A stretch of DNA of 64,000 bases from Cupriavidus numazuensis (GCF_905397435.1 NZ_CAJPVI010000042.1:1-64000); one strand, 5' to 3'; numbered from the stretch's first letter, positions 16,757-25,603 are shown. The notes: generated from the letters alone by a model not told the origin. Program-made: numbers and translations.

Positions 16757-18547
16757 TCACTCCGCGAGAATTGCCTCGCACGCCTCGTCCAGCGTGAGCG
16801 CCCCAGGCTGGAGCAGCAGGCAATCGGCAGCGGATTCACTCTCGCCGTCCGGCGCCGCAAGCGGATCGCGCGGCAACAGGCGATGCCGGAGCATGGCGTC
16901 GGCCAGCAGGACACGCTTCGCATCGACGCCCGGCCGGGCACCCTCCCACGCCATCAGCACCGCTGCGCTGACGTGATAAAGCGCAGTCGCGGCGCGGCGC
17001 ACCTCCGCTTCATGCCGGCCCTCCGCGGCCACGGCCTCGGCCAGCGCCACCGCGCGCTCCACGCATTGCCAGAGAGATTGGCGCATGGTTGCCGGCAACT
17101 GCGAAGATTGCTCGACGCGTTCTGCCAGCATCACCTTCAGTGCGTGCTGCGCGCCGTCCTTGCGCACGGCACGCTGGATCGCGTCGAGGGCATTGATGTT
17201 GCTGGTGCCCTCCCACAGCACGCCGATATGCGCATCGCGCACGAGCCGCGCATTGACGAAGTCCTCGATGTAGCCATTGCCGCCGCGGACTTCCATGGCG
17301 CCGGTTGCGACCGTGATGTTGTCGCGGCAGGTGCGCAGCTTGAGCAGCGGCGTCAGCAGCCGCAACGCGTTGCGCGCCGTGTCATCGCCTTCATTGGCCC
17401 GGCGCATGGTGTCGGCCGTGGCCATGACCATCGACAGTGCGGCCTCGGTCGGCAGCATCAGCTTCAGCAATTGCCGGCGCAGCAGCGGGTGCTTGATGAT
17501 TTCCTGCCCGAAGGCGGAGCGATGCCGTGCCGCCTGCATTGCCTCGTTCAGGCAGCGCCGCATCATCGCGGCGGCACGCACCGCATGCGACAAGCGCGAC
17601 AGGTTGACCTGCTCCATCATCTGCTTGAGGCCCTGGTCGAGCGCGCCGACGGGATAAGCGAGCGCGCCTTCGAGCCGGATTTCGCCGCTGGCCATCGAAC
17701 GCGTGCCGAGCTTGTCCTTGAGACGGACGATGCGGTACGCATTGCGGCTGCCATCATCGAGCGTGCGTGGCAGTGCGAACAGTGCCAGGCCCTTGGTTCC
17801 GGCGGGTGCGCCTTCCGGGCGTGCGAGCAGCAGAGCGATATCGGCGTCAGTGTGGGAGCAGAACCATTTCTCGCCGTACAACCGCCACTGGCCATCCACA
17901 AAGCGCGCCGTGGTTTCGACGGCGCCAACGTCGGAGCCACCTGCCTTCTCGGTCATGAACTGCGTGCCTTTCCACAGCACTTCCGGATCGGCCGCGAGCA
18001 TGCGCGGCAGCAGCTTGCGCTGCAACTCGGGGCTGCCGAACTTGCGGATCAGATGGATCGAGGTGTCCGTCACGCTGATCGGGCACATCTGCCCGAACTC
18101 GGATTGCACGAACAGGTACTGGAACGCGTACTTCGCAGTCGACGAGAGCGGCCCTTCGCTGCCGAGCGCGCCGCCGCGATGGCTCATCGCATGGAACTGG
18201 AAATCGCCGAACGCAATGTGCTCCATCTCCTGGTAGGCGGGGTGATATTCGATCCAGTCTTCATCTTCACCCCAGCGCGTGCGCGGGTGCAGGACCGGCG
18301 GATGTTTGTCTGCAACCGTCGCGAGCGTGTTCAGGCGGCCACCAGCCAACTCGCCCATGCGCTGGAAATGGGGCAGCAGCTGCCGGTGCTCGGACTCCGG
18401 CAGATAAAGCGAGAGCAGGTCCTGCAGGCCTCGGTCGAGTGCGAAGAAATCCAGTCCCGCGCAATCCGGCGCGAGGTGCTGTGAGCTTTGGCCGGAGGTG
18501 GCGGGACGCGTGGGCGTGTACGCGGTGTAGCGGGCTTGGAAAGTCAT
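16757..18547 (-). CDS. AidB-like acyl-CoA dehydrogenase
   Basis: A large acyl-CoA dehydrogenase of 596 residues, of the length and type of AidB and DUF1974-free broad-specificity members. It has FMTEKAGGSDVGAVET (FAD loop, about 198-213), then KWFCSHTDADIALLLARPEG, the substrate/FAD helix RHRSAFGQEIIKHPLLRRQL, and the signature GGNGYIEDFVNARLVRDAH followed by VLWEGTSNIN. Here the WEGT Glu, the usual base position, is present. It is the third gene of a run with a CoA-transferase and a Bug receptor, so it probably oxidises the CoA ester made by that transferase. The 95-bp spacer before it is longer than the others in the unit. DNA-repair activity like that of E. coli AidB is not implied. Confidence 0.88.
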   Translation of the reverse strand: MTFQARYTAYTPTRPATSGQSSQHLAPDCAGLDFFALDRGLQDLLSLYLPESEHRQLLPHFQRMGELAGGRLNTLATVADKHPPVLHPRTRWGEDEDWIEYHPAYQEMEHIAFGDFQFHAMSHRGGALGSEGPLSSTAKYAFQYLFVQSEFGQMCPISVTDTSIHLIRKFGSPELQRKLLPRMLAADPEVLWKGTQFMTEKAGGSDVGAVETTARFVDGQWRLYGEKWFCSHTDADIALLLARPEGAPAGTKGLALFALPRTLDDGSRNAYRIVRLKDKLGTRSMASGEIRLEGALAYPVGALDQGLKQMMEQVNLSRLSHAVRAAAMMRRCLNEAMQAARHRSAFGQEIIKHPLLRRQLLKLMLPTEAALSMVMATADTMRRANEGDDTARNALRLLTPLLKLRTCRDNITVATGAMEVRGGNGYIEDFVNARLVRDAHIGVLWEGTSNINALDAIQRAVRKDGAQHALKVMLAERVEQSSQLPATMRQSLWQCVERAVALAEAVAAEGRHEAEVRRAATALYHVSAAVLMAWEGARPGVDAKRVLLADAMLRHRLLPRDPLAAPDGESESAADCLLLQPGALTLDEACEAILAE

Positions 18548-18641
18548 GGCAGGCTCTTGCAGTCGTGGATACGGATGAAGCGAGCCATCGGCGCCATCGA
18601 CGCCGGTGGATGGTGTACGGGGCCGCGCGTGGCGCGGGGAC

Positions 18642-19865
18642 TCAGATCACGCCGGCGGTGCGCAGCCGGCCCAGTTCCGAAGCATCCATGCCGAGGTACT
18701 CGCCCAGGACAGCCTCGGTGTGCTCGCCAAGCACAGGGGGACCGACGCGATGGTCCAGCGGCGAAGCCGAGAACCGCATCGGACTCGCAATGGCCGGACA
18801 GGTCCCGCCACCCGACAGTGGCAGGTCCACCCGGATGCCGCGCTCGCGAACCTGCGGATCGGCGAAGGTCTGGCTGAAATCGTTGATCGGCCCGCATGGC
18901 ACGCCGGCAGCTTCCAGCCGCTCCAGCCAAGCCGCTGTGGTGTCGGCACGCATGATCTCCATCAGCATCGGCAGCAGCACGTCGCGGTTGACCAGCCTGC
19001 CGGTGACTTTGGCGAAGCGGTCGTCCGACGCAAGCTCGGGCCGGCCGATGGCATCGCAGTACGCCGCGAACTGGCCGTCATTGCCGACCGCCACCACAAG
19101 CTGCCCGTCCTGGCTGTCGAACACCTGGTATGGCACCGCGTTGGGATGCGCATTGCCGTAGCGGCGCGGCAGCTTGCCCGACACCAGATAGTTCACGGCC
19201 TGGTTGCTGCCGAAGGCCAGGATGCAATCCAGCAAGGCCATGTCGATATGCTGACCCTGTCCGCTGCGCTCGCGCCACGCCAGCGCGGCGGTGATCGCCA
19301 GGCTCGAGTACATGCCGGTGGTGATATCGGCGACTGCGATCCCCACTTTCTGCGGGCCGCCGCCGGGCAGGTCGTCGCGCTCGCCGGTGATGCTCATCAG
19401 GCCGCCCATGCCCTGGAACACGAAGTCGTACCCGGGGCGGTGACGGTAGGGCCCGGTCTGGCCGAAGCCGGTGATGGAACAGTAGATCAGCTTCGGATTC
19501 GCTTCGCGGAGGTCTTCGTAACCGAGCCCGTAGCGGGCCAGCGTGCCGACTTTGTAGTTTTCCACCAGCACGTCCGACTCCGCCGCCAGGCGCCGGATGA
19601 TCGCCTGCCCGTCTTCGGTCGCGAGATCCACGGTGATCGACTTCTTGCCACGATTGGTCGAGGCGTAGTAGCCCGAATCGTCACCGTCGTCGCCTGCCGC
19701 GTCGGGCAGCCACGGCGGGCCCCAGCCGCGCGTTTCATCGCCACTGCCAGGGCGTTCGACCTTGATGACCTCCGCACCGAGGTCAGCGAGGTTCTGCGTG
19801 CACCAAGGACCCGCCAGCACACGGGTGAGATCGAGCACGCGAATATGGGAAAGCGGTTTGCTCAT
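18642..19865 (-). CDS. CaiB/BaiF family class III CoA-transferase
   Basis: A 407-residue family III CoA-transferase that moves CoA between carboxylates through an aspartyl-CoA thioester. I chose MSKPLSHIRV as the start because the family always opens this way (L-x-x-I-R-V-L-D-L-T-R-V-L-A-GPW); no strong ribosome site is visible. Other features are ADLGAEVIKVE, GDETRGWGPP, then NRGKKSITVDL, and YCSITGFGQTGPY. The Asp in the region GYDFVFQGMGGLMSITG fits the catalytic position. The gene lies 23 bp after the Bug receptor gene, so the two are likely one operon: uptake of a carboxylate followed by its activation. Confidence 0.92.
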   Translation of the reverse strand: MSKPLSHIRVLDLTRVLAGPWCTQNLADLGAEVIKVERPGSGDETRGWGPPWLPDAAGDDGDDSGYYASTNRGKKSITVDLATEDGQAIIRRLAAESDVLVENYKVGTLARYGLGYEDLREANPKLIYCSITGFGQTGPYRHRPGYDFVFQGMGGLMSITGERDDLPGGGPQKVGIAVADITTGMYSSLAITAALAWRERSGQGQHIDMALLDCILAFGSNQAVNYLVSGKLPRRYGNAHPNAVPYQVFDSQDGQLVVAVGNDGQFAAYCDAIGRPELASDDRFAKVTGRLVNRDVLLPMLMEIMRADTTAAWLERLEAAGVPCGPINDFSQTFADPQVRERGIRVDLPLSGGGTCPAIASPMRFSASPLDHRVGPPVLGEHTEAVLGEYLGMDASELGRLRTAGVI

Positions 19866-19887
19866 GATGTCGTGGAGTGAAGGAAAC

Positions 19888-20853
19888 TCAGTCGGCACGA
19901 ATGTGCGAAGCAGCGATGACCTTGCCGTAGCGCGCGGTTTCATCGCGAATGTAGGTGCCGAACGCGTCGAGGTAGTAGCCGACGGGCTCCGCGCCGCTGC
20001 GCAGCAAGGTCTTCTGCACGTCGGGATCCGCGACGATGCGCTCGATCTCGCCAGCCAGCTTCTTCACGATCGGACGCGGCGTCGCGGCCGGCGCCATCAG
20101 GCCAACCCACGCCGACATCTCGAGCCCGCTGTAGCCAAGCTCCGCCGTGGTCGGCACATCGGGCAGCACAGCTGAGCGCTTGCTGTTCATCACCGCGAGC
20201 GCGCGCAGCTTGCCCGCCGAGATTTGCGGCAAGCCGGTGAAGGCCGGCTCGAACGTCATGGACACTTCATCGGCCATGACGGCGGCCTTGGCGGGCGCAC
20301 TGCCCTTGTACGGGACGTGCAGCAGATCGACATTGGCGCGCACCCGCAGCATTTCGCCCGCGAGATGCGCCGAGGAGCCATTGCCATACGACGCATAGCT
20401 CAGGCTTCCTGGCTTGGCGCGGCCGAGTTGCACCAGTTCGCCCAGCGTCTTCGCCGGCACGGACGGGTGTACAACGATCACGCTCGGCGCAGTCGCGACG
20501 AGCGCAATCGGCGCGAAGCTCTTGCCCGGGTCATAGGGCAGCTTGGGATACAGCCACGGGTTGATCGTCAGCGTGGTGTTGGTCGCCGCCAGCAGCGTGT
20601 AGCCATCCGGCTTCGCGCTGGCCGCGAGATCGGCGCCCACGATGGTGGCCGCGCCCGGCCGGTTCTCCACGACGACCGGCTGGCCGAGCCGTTCGCCGAG
20701 CTTCTGCCCGACCACGCGCGCCACCACGTCAGTCATGCCGCCCGCGGCATACGGCACGATGATGCGAATCGCTTGGGTGGGGTATTCCTGCGCATGCGCG
20801 CCGGCGGCCATGAAGGCGGCGGCGCCGAGGGCGGCAACAGCTTTGCTAACCAT
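19888..20853 (-). CDS. Bug-family tripartite tricarboxylate-type solute receptor
   Basis: A periplasmic binding protein of 321 residues of the Bug (TctC) family, abundant in Bordetella and Cupriavidus. MVSKAVAALG follows AAGGAG; the signal peptide is cut after AHA near 21. The two ligand loops of the family are present: IRIIVPYAAGGMTDVVAR and the later VENRPGAATIVGADLAA, with HVPYKGSAPAKAAVMADEV in the second lobe. No TctA/TctB membrane genes are nearby, which is normal for this family. Being first in a unit with a CoA-transferase, it probably binds the carboxylate that the unit degrades. Confidence 0.92.
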   Translation of the reverse strand: MVSKAVAALGAAAFMAAGAHAQEYPTQAIRIIVPYAAGGMTDVVARVVGQKLGERLGQPVVVENRPGAATIVGADLAASAKPDGYTLLAATNTTLTINPWLYPKLPYDPGKSFAPIALVATAPSVIVVHPSVPAKTLGELVQLGRAKPGSLSYASYGNGSSAHLAGEMLRVRANVDLLHVPYKGSAPAKAAVMADEVSMTFEPAFTGLPQISAGKLRALAVMNSKRSAVLPDVPTTAELGYSGLEMSAWVGLMAPAATPRPIVKKLAGEIERIVADPDVQKTLLRSGAEPVGYYLDAFGTYIRDETARYGKVIAASHIRAD

Positions 20854-20988
20854 GGTTGTCTCCTTGGCTACTGCTGGTTTTGTAGTCTTCTGGCCTGCGG
20901 TCTTCTGCCGCATGGCGGTATTTCAGCAGCCATTCTTGGCGTCTCGAGTTTTCTAGTCCAATATATTTTTTTGTCCCATTCATACAGA

Positions 20989-21001
20989 GATTGAATCAAT
21001 C
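20989..21001. promoter_or_regulatory. Dyad in the LysR/Bug divergent promoter region
   Basis: GATTGA-A-TCAATC is a perfect dyad in the 160-bp space between the divergent Bug and LysR genes, 13 bases before the LysR start. It is followed by no gene on either side other than these. It is a candidate LysR autoregulation site, although its length differs from the classic T-N11-A box. Confidence 0.45.
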
Positions 21002-21013
21002 CCGAACATCGAC

Positions 21014-21943
21014 ATGGACCTCAGACAATTGCGTTATTTCGTCGCGGTTGCGGAAGAACTGCACTTCGGACGCGCGGCGGCTCGTCTCGCCATTACGCAG
21101 CCGCCGCTGAGCTTCAATATCCGGCAGCTGGAAGCGTCGCTGGGACTGGAACTGCTGCGACGCAGCACGCGCGAAGTGGCATTGACCCCCGCCGGCAAGG
21201 TGATCTACGTGGAAGCACTCAAGATCCTTGCGCTCACGCGCGATGCCGAAAACCTGGCCGGCCGCGTCGCCCGCGGCGAACAGGGCTCGGTCCGCATTGG
21301 CTGCCTTGGATCGTCATTGCTGACCGGCCTGGCTGGCGTAATCCGCGAATTCGGCGCGGCGCGCCCGGAGGTGGAGGTGGTCGTGCAAGAGCTGAACACC
21401 TTCGAGCAGATCGATGCGCTGCAGCGCAACCAGATCGACATCGGCATCATCCATCCGCGCGTGATTCCGTCGGGCGTGTCATCGCGGCTGCTGCATACGG
21501 AGAGCTTCGTGTGCGTATTGCCGGCCGATCATCCGCTGGCGAACAGCGACGCAATCGACCTGCGACAACTGCGCGATGAGGACTTCGTGCTGTTCCCTCG
21601 CCATTTCGCACCCGAACACTACGATCAGGTCGTCGCGTTATGCGCCAGTGCCGGATTCACGCCGAATATCCGGCACAAGGTGCGCCACATGCTGACCATT
21701 GCCACGCTGGTCGCGCAGAAGTTCGGTGTCGCGCTGCTTCCGGCTTCGGTTCAGGTAGTGCAGTTCCCCAATCTGGTCAGCAGACCGATCGTGCGCGCCG
21801 GAAAGCCGTCCGAACTGCATGGCATCTGGCGCAGCGACGAGCAATCGCCCGTGGTGCTGGCCTTGCTCGCCGCACTTGCCGCGAGCGCCACAACGGCCAC
21901 CGCCGCGCCGCCTAAAAGACGACGCAACCGCACGGCCGCATGA
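21014..21943 (+). CDS. LysR-family regulator (divergent to Bug/CoA-transferase operon)
   Basis: A 309-residue LTTR. Residues 1-60 hold the winged helix: MDLRQLRYFVAVAEELHFGR, then AITQPPLSFNIRQLEASLGL and ELLRRSTREVALT. The effector domain runs from about 90 to 290; the last 20 residues are a Lys/Arg-rich tail. It is transcribed away from the Bug-CaiB-AidB genes, the usual layout for an LTTR that activates the opposing operon in response to the pathway compound. The sequence is closest in style to the CbbR/BenM-like regulators with DLRQLRYFVAVAEELHFGRAA. Confidence 0.9.
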   Translation: MDLRQLRYFVAVAEELHFGRAAARLAITQPPLSFNIRQLEASLGLELLRRSTREVALTPAGKVIYVEALKILALTRDAENLAGRVARGEQGSVRIGCLGSSLLTGLAGVIREFGAARPEVEVVVQELNTFEQIDALQRNQIDIGIIHPRVIPSGVSSRLLHTESFVCVLPADHPLANSDAIDLRQLRDEDFVLFPRHFAPEHYDQVVALCASAGFTPNIRHKVRHMLTIATLVAQKFGVALLPASVQVVQFPNLVSRPIVRAGKPSELHGIWRSDEQSPVVLALLAALAASATTATAAPPKRRRNRTAA

Positions 21944-21971
21944 CGGTCCTCGCCCAGCGCTACACTGAGCC

Positions 21972-22955
21972 ATGACGTACCCGGAGCCCAACCCCATGCC
22001 AACCCTTCGCACCCTCTACCCTGCCATCGAACCGTATGCCACCGGCACGCTTGATGTCGGCGACGGCCACGTGATCCACTACGAGCGCGTCGGCACGCCC
22101 GGCGCCAAGCCTGCCGTATTCCTGCACGGCGGACCCGGCGGCGGCATCAGCGCCGATCATCGCCGGCTGTTCGATCCCGCGCGCTACGACGTGCTGCTGT
22201 TCGACCAGCGTGGCTGCGGCCGCTCCACGCCGCATGCGGGGCTGGAGGCCAACACCACGTGGCATCTCGTCGACGATATCGAGCGTCTGCGCGAACTCGC
22301 GGGTGTCGAGCGCTGGCTGGTATTCGGCGGCTCATGGGGCTCGACGCTGGCGCTCGCCTACGCGCAGAAGTATCCGCAGCGTGCGAGCGAACTCGTGCTG
22401 CGCGGCATCTACACGGTCTCGCAAGCGGAACTGGACTGGTACTACCAGTTCGGCGTGTCGGAGATGTTCCCCGAGAAGTGGGCGCGCTTCCAGGCGCCCG
22501 TACCGGAAGCGGAACGCGGCAACATGATGGCCGCCTACCGCAAGCTGCTGACCGGCGACGATGAGGCAAAGCAACTGGAAGCGGCTCGCGCGTGGAGCGT
22601 CTGGGAAGGGGAGACCATCACCCTGCTGCCTGACGCGGACAACAGCACCAAGCACGATGATCCGCATTTCGCGCTAGCGTTCGCACGGCTGGAGAACCAC
22701 TACTTCACGCACCGCGGGTGGCTGGAAGACGGGCAGTTGCTGCGCGACGCGCACCGCCTGGCGGGGATACCCGGCGTGATCGTGCACGGCCGCTACGATA
22801 TGCCCTGCCCCGCGCGCTATGCGTTCGCGTTGCACCAGGCCTGGCCCGACGCCGACTTCCATCTGATCGAGGGCGCCGGGCATGCGTGGACCGAACCGGG
22901 CATCCTGGATCAGTTGATTCGGGCGACGGACCGGTTCGCGCAGCGGCAACGGTAG
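21972..22955 (+). CDS. pip: Proline iminopeptidase
   Basis: An alpha/beta hydrolase of 327 residues that removes N-terminal proline from peptides (family S33). The key motifs are all there: oxyanion-hole loop LHGGPGGG (51-58), nucleophile elbow GGSWGS with Ser121, acid-loop GRYDMPCP, and catalytic His in GAGHAW. FDQRGCGRSTPHA is also diagnostic for the family. The start may be the ATG at 21972 or the in-frame ATG at 21996, which has GGAG nine bases upstream and gives MPTLRTLYPAIEP, close to other family members. It is cytoplasmic and likely independent of the LysR gene 28 bp upstream. Confidence 0.93.
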   Translation: MTYPEPNPMPTLRTLYPAIEPYATGTLDVGDGHVIHYERVGTPGAKPAVFLHGGPGGGISADHRRLFDPARYDVLLFDQRGCGRSTPHAGLEANTTWHLVDDIERLRELAGVERWLVFGGSWGSTLALAYAQKYPQRASELVLRGIYTVSQAELDWYYQFGVSEMFPEKWARFQAPVPEAERGNMMAAYRKLLTGDDEAKQLEAARAWSVWEGETITLLPDADNSTKHDDPHFALAFARLENHYFTHRGWLEDGQLLRDAHRLAGIPGVIVHGRYDMPCPARYAFALHQAWPDADFHLIEGAGHAWTEPGILDQLIRATDRFAQRQR

Positions 22956-22993
22956 CGGTAAGCGATACGTCGGGCGCCCATCTGTGCAGACCT

Positions 22994-23647
22994 TCAGTCC
23001 CGGTCCGGCGCTCCGGGCGGGAACAGCTTGCGGTACGGACGGGCCTCGTCCACCGCGCGTGCAAACGCAGGCCGTGCCAGCAGCCGGCTGCGGTAAGCGC
23101 GCGCGTTGGTCAGGGCCGGGGCGATGGGATGCACCCAGTCGGCATAGAACAGGGCTGGTGCCGCCGCGCAATCCGCAAGGCTGAAGGCACCGGCCGCAGC
23201 CCATTCGCGCCCGGCCATGGCACGGTCGAGCCACTGATATGAACGGTCCAGCAATTGCCTGGCGTCGGCCACGCCTGCCGCATCGCGCTGCTCGGGCGCG
23301 CGGATGTAGTCGAACACGATGCGCTGCATCGGCGTCATGACGTAGTTGTCGAAGAAGCGGTCCATCATGCGGACTTCGAGCGCGTCGTCCGGGTCCTGCG
23401 GAATCCAGCGCACGGGACCGCGATGGTGGATGTCCAGGTACTCGATGATGATGGTCGACTCGACCACGGTGCGCCCCGCATCAACCAGCACCGGCATGCG
23501 TTGCATTGGCCAGAGCGCGGCATGCTCGGCCAGCGTGTCGGGATGCTCCGGCGACAGCATCCGAAAGTCGAACGGCGTGCCGTTCTCATACAGGGCAATC
23601 AGCGCCTTCTGGCAGTACGAGGAAAACGGGTGCGCATACAGCAGCAT
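22994..23647 (-). CDS. Glutathione S-transferase
   Basis: A 217-residue GST. The start MLLYAHPFSS follows GGAGG. The N-domain has LYAHPFSSYCQKALIALYEN, a CxxC-less active site with Ser and Cys near residues 9-12, the cis-Pro loop QRMPVLVDAG, and the VESTIIIEYLD motif. The all-helical C-domain includes FSLADCAAAPALFYADWV. It is convergent with pip and lies 50 bp downstream of the flavodoxin-like gene on the same strand, so it may be read from the same message as the ODP/flavodoxin pair. Its substrate is unknown. Confidence 0.9.
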   Translation of the reverse strand: MLLYAHPFSSYCQKALIALYENGTPFDFRMLSPEHPDTLAEHAALWPMQRMPVLVDAGRTVVESTIIIEYLDIHHRGPVRWIPQDPDDALEVRMMDRFFDNYVMTPMQRIVFDYIRAPEQRDAAGVADARQLLDRSYQWLDRAMAGREWAAAGAFSLADCAAAPALFYADWVHPIAPALTNARAYRSRLLARPAFARAVDEARPYRKLFPPGAPDRD

Positions 23648-23697
23648 GGTTACCTCCGGGGGTGACAGCGGGCAAAGTAACTGGCAGGGGCTCCGGC

Positions 23698-24189
23698 TCA
23701 GAACACGCCGAGCGCAAGGCCGGCCGCGAGACCCGCGCCGACTTCCGCGCAGCGCTCCAGATCGTCGGCGCCGATATGCTTGGGCGCCAGGATGCGCTCC
23801 GGCGTCTGCGCGTGCGTGCAGACGATCAAACCGGGCGCCACGCTTTTCAGGCGCCAGCCGGTCGCGATGCGGTCGATCTGCCGCAGGGCGTTCTGCCCGT
23901 CGCTGCCCGCGCAGATCATGGCGGCGTAAGGACGCCCGTTCACGCGATCGAGCGCGGCGTAGTAGCAACGGTCGAAGAAATCCTTCATCAGGCCCGACAT
24001 CGCGGCCAGGTTCTCCGGCGTCGCGAACAAGTAGCCGTCGGCGGCCAGTACATCATCCGGTCCGGCATCGACCGCACGCAGCAGCCTGACCGTGACGTCG
24101 GGCTGCTGGCGTGCCGCGTCGGCCGCGGCCTGGGCCATTTGGGCGGTACCGCCGGTCATGGTGTGATAGACGATCAGCAGGGTCTTCAT
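23698..24189 (-). CDS. Flavodoxin-like FMN-binding protein
   Basis: A 163-residue single-domain flavodoxin-fold protein. The phosphate-binding loop is HTMTGGTAQMAQ (about 9-20), the second flavin loop is LFATPENLAAMSGLMKDFFDR, and the third is ICAGSDGQNALRQIDRI. This pattern is of the flavodoxin-family NAD(P)H/FMN oxidoreductases. It follows the ODP-type metallo-beta-lactamase-fold gene by 58 bp on the same strand. In flavodiiron proteins these same two domains occur in this order in one chain, so the two products may work together, the flavodoxin passing electrons to the metal site. That pairing is an inference. Confidence 0.85.
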   Translation of the reverse strand: MKTLLIVYHTMTGGTAQMAQAAADAARQQPDVTVRLLRAVDAGPDDVLAADGYLFATPENLAAMSGLMKDFFDRCYYAALDRVNGRPYAAMICAGSDGQNALRQIDRIATGWRLKSVAPGLIVCTHAQTPERILAPKHIGADDLERCAEVGAGLAAGLALGVF

Positions 24190-24247
24190 TCGTACACGCT
24201 CATGCTCGCAAATGTCGGGCCGACTGTAGCATGCGCGTGCACGTCAC

Positions 24248-24982
24248 CTACCGTTGCGCCAGTCGCTGCGACAAGCGGCCCAGAAGTGCCGCACCGTCGC
24301 CGCGCCACGCGCTGCCATGCATGCACGCGAGCGTGGCCGGTTGCAGATCGGCCAGCCGCTGCAGATGCATCCCGGTATCGGGACTGTGCGCGTAGTAGTC
24401 CATCTGCAAGCGGAACGCCTCGCTCGATTCGAGGATGTCGCCTTCGGTCAGCGGCGGATTTGCGTCGCCGGGCTGCGTAAAGAGATCGCCGCACAGCAGC
24501 GTACGCGTGGTTTCCTCGAACGCCATCGAGCATTCCCAGCCATGCGGCACGTGCGGCGTGGCAAGCCAGCGGATGCGGTGCGCGCCAAGGCTGATGACCT
24601 CTCCATCGGCCATGGCGCGCGCCGGACGAATGGCGATGTCGTTGATCGACACCATCGCGGCGATCTGGCCGCACAGCGGCACGGCATCGGGTGCGAGTTC
24701 GAGAAAGTCATTGAGTGTGCCGCATTCATCGGACTCCACGTGAGAGAACCCGACATAGGCCAGCCGCGACACCGGCATCACACGCTCGATGGCTGCGCGC
24801 ACCTGCGCGAACAGCTTGCGCGGACCCGTGTGGTAAAGCAACGGCCGGTCATCCACCACGAGGTATTGGTTGAACGAGAAGCCGCCCGGCATGTCCTGCG
24901 GCGGGACGGGCGTGGAGATGCGGAAGATACCGTCGGCAATTTCGTCCACGGTGGTGACGGGTCCGGTGTGTTCCATGTTCAT
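24248..24982 (-). CDS. MBL-fold protein of the oxygen-binding diiron (ODP) type
   Basis: A 244-residue metallo-beta-lactamase-fold protein. The start MNMEHTGPVT follows GGAAGGG. Its metal pattern is that of the flavodiiron N-domain rather than of a hydrolase: HVESDECG puts His81, Glu83 and Asp85 in place, followed by His147 (PHVPHGW), Asp166 (CGDLFTQ) and His222 (MHGSAW). These positions fall almost exactly where the flavodiiron FprA has its ligands. The one difference is Glu86 where FprA has His. Substrate could be oxygen, NO or peroxide, or the site may be repurposed. The downstream flavodoxin-like gene and an upstream operator-like dyad support a regulated two-gene redox unit. Confidence 0.85.
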   Translation of the reverse strand: MNMEHTGPVTTVDEIADGIFRISTPVPPQDMPGGFSFNQYLVVDDRPLLYHTGPRKLFAQVRAAIERVMPVSRLAYVGFSHVESDECGTLNDFLELAPDAVPLCGQIAAMVSINDIAIRPARAMADGEVISLGAHRIRWLATPHVPHGWECSMAFEETTRTLLCGDLFTQPGDANPPLTEGDILESSEAFRLQMDYYAHSPDTGMHLQRLADLQPATLACMHGSAWRGDGAALLGRLSQRLAQR

Positions 24983-25051
24983 TCCCTTCCTTTCTGCCGG
25001 GACAATCCGGCCATGACGGCTGTCGATGGCTCTCGTTGGGGTCGACTGATA

Positions 25052-25077
25052 TTGGATATAGAAGGTGCTATATCCAA
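25052..25077. promoter_or_regulatory. Operator-like dyad before the ODP/flavodoxin genes
   Basis: TTGGATATAG-aaggtg-CTATATCCAA is a perfect 10-bp inverted repeat with a 6-base centre, AT-rich in a GC-rich setting, 70 bp before the ODP gene start. No regulator gene adjoins it, so the protein that binds here is probably encoded elsewhere. Confidence 0.7.
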
Positions 25078-25159
25078 ATAGCAAGCCGTAAGACGAGTCG
25101 GGCGCCGCATGGGCACCCGGATTCGCTTCAACGTGCCAAAGCGCGGGGGCGCGCCCGGA

Positions 25160-25603
25160 TCAACCAGGGTTGCCGGACTTGCTGTCGATTTCGGCGCGCA
25201 GGCGCTCTTCCTGCTCACGCAGTTCCGGCGTGAAGGCCTCGCCGAAATCATCGGCCTCGAACACCCGGCGGATTTCGATCTCGGAGTCGCCCTCCATCGG
25301 GTTGGGACAGCGCCGGACCCACTCCACGGCTTCGTCCATGGACTTGACCTGCCACAGCCAGAATCCGGCGATCAGTTCATTGGTCGCCGCAAACGGACCG
25401 TCGACCACGGTCCGGTTGCTTCCCGAGAACCGTACCCGCTTGCCGCGCGAGCTAGGATGCAAACCCTCGCCGGCGAGCATCACGCCCGCCTTGACGAGTT
25501 CCTCGTTGAACTTGCCCATGGCTTCGAGCAATTCGGTGCTGGGCATTTCGCCCGCCTCCGACTGTCTGGTTGCCTTCACGATCACCATCACACGCATCGT
25601 CAT
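25160..25603 (-). CDS. YCII/DGPF-domain protein
   Basis: A 147-residue protein of the YciI-like superfamily. The core motifs are MRVMVIVKATRQSEAGE at the N-terminus, GEGLHPSSRGKRVRFSG, then the DGPF signature in VVDGPFAATNELIAGFWLW, and EVRPxMEx-type WVRRCPNPMEGDSEIEIR. Such proteins are ferredoxin-like barrels often annotated as PhnB-like; their activity is generally unproven. The C-terminal 25 residues are a charged helix. It lies upstream of the ODP gene on the same strand, but 178 bp and an operator-like dyad separate them. Confidence 0.87.
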   Translation of the reverse strand: MTMRVMVIVKATRQSEAGEMPSTELLEAMGKFNEELVKAGVMLAGEGLHPSSRGKRVRFSGSNRTVVDGPFAATNELIAGFWLWQVKSMDEAVEWVRRCPNPMEGDSEIEIRRVFEADDFGEAFTPELREQEERLRAEIDSKSGNPG

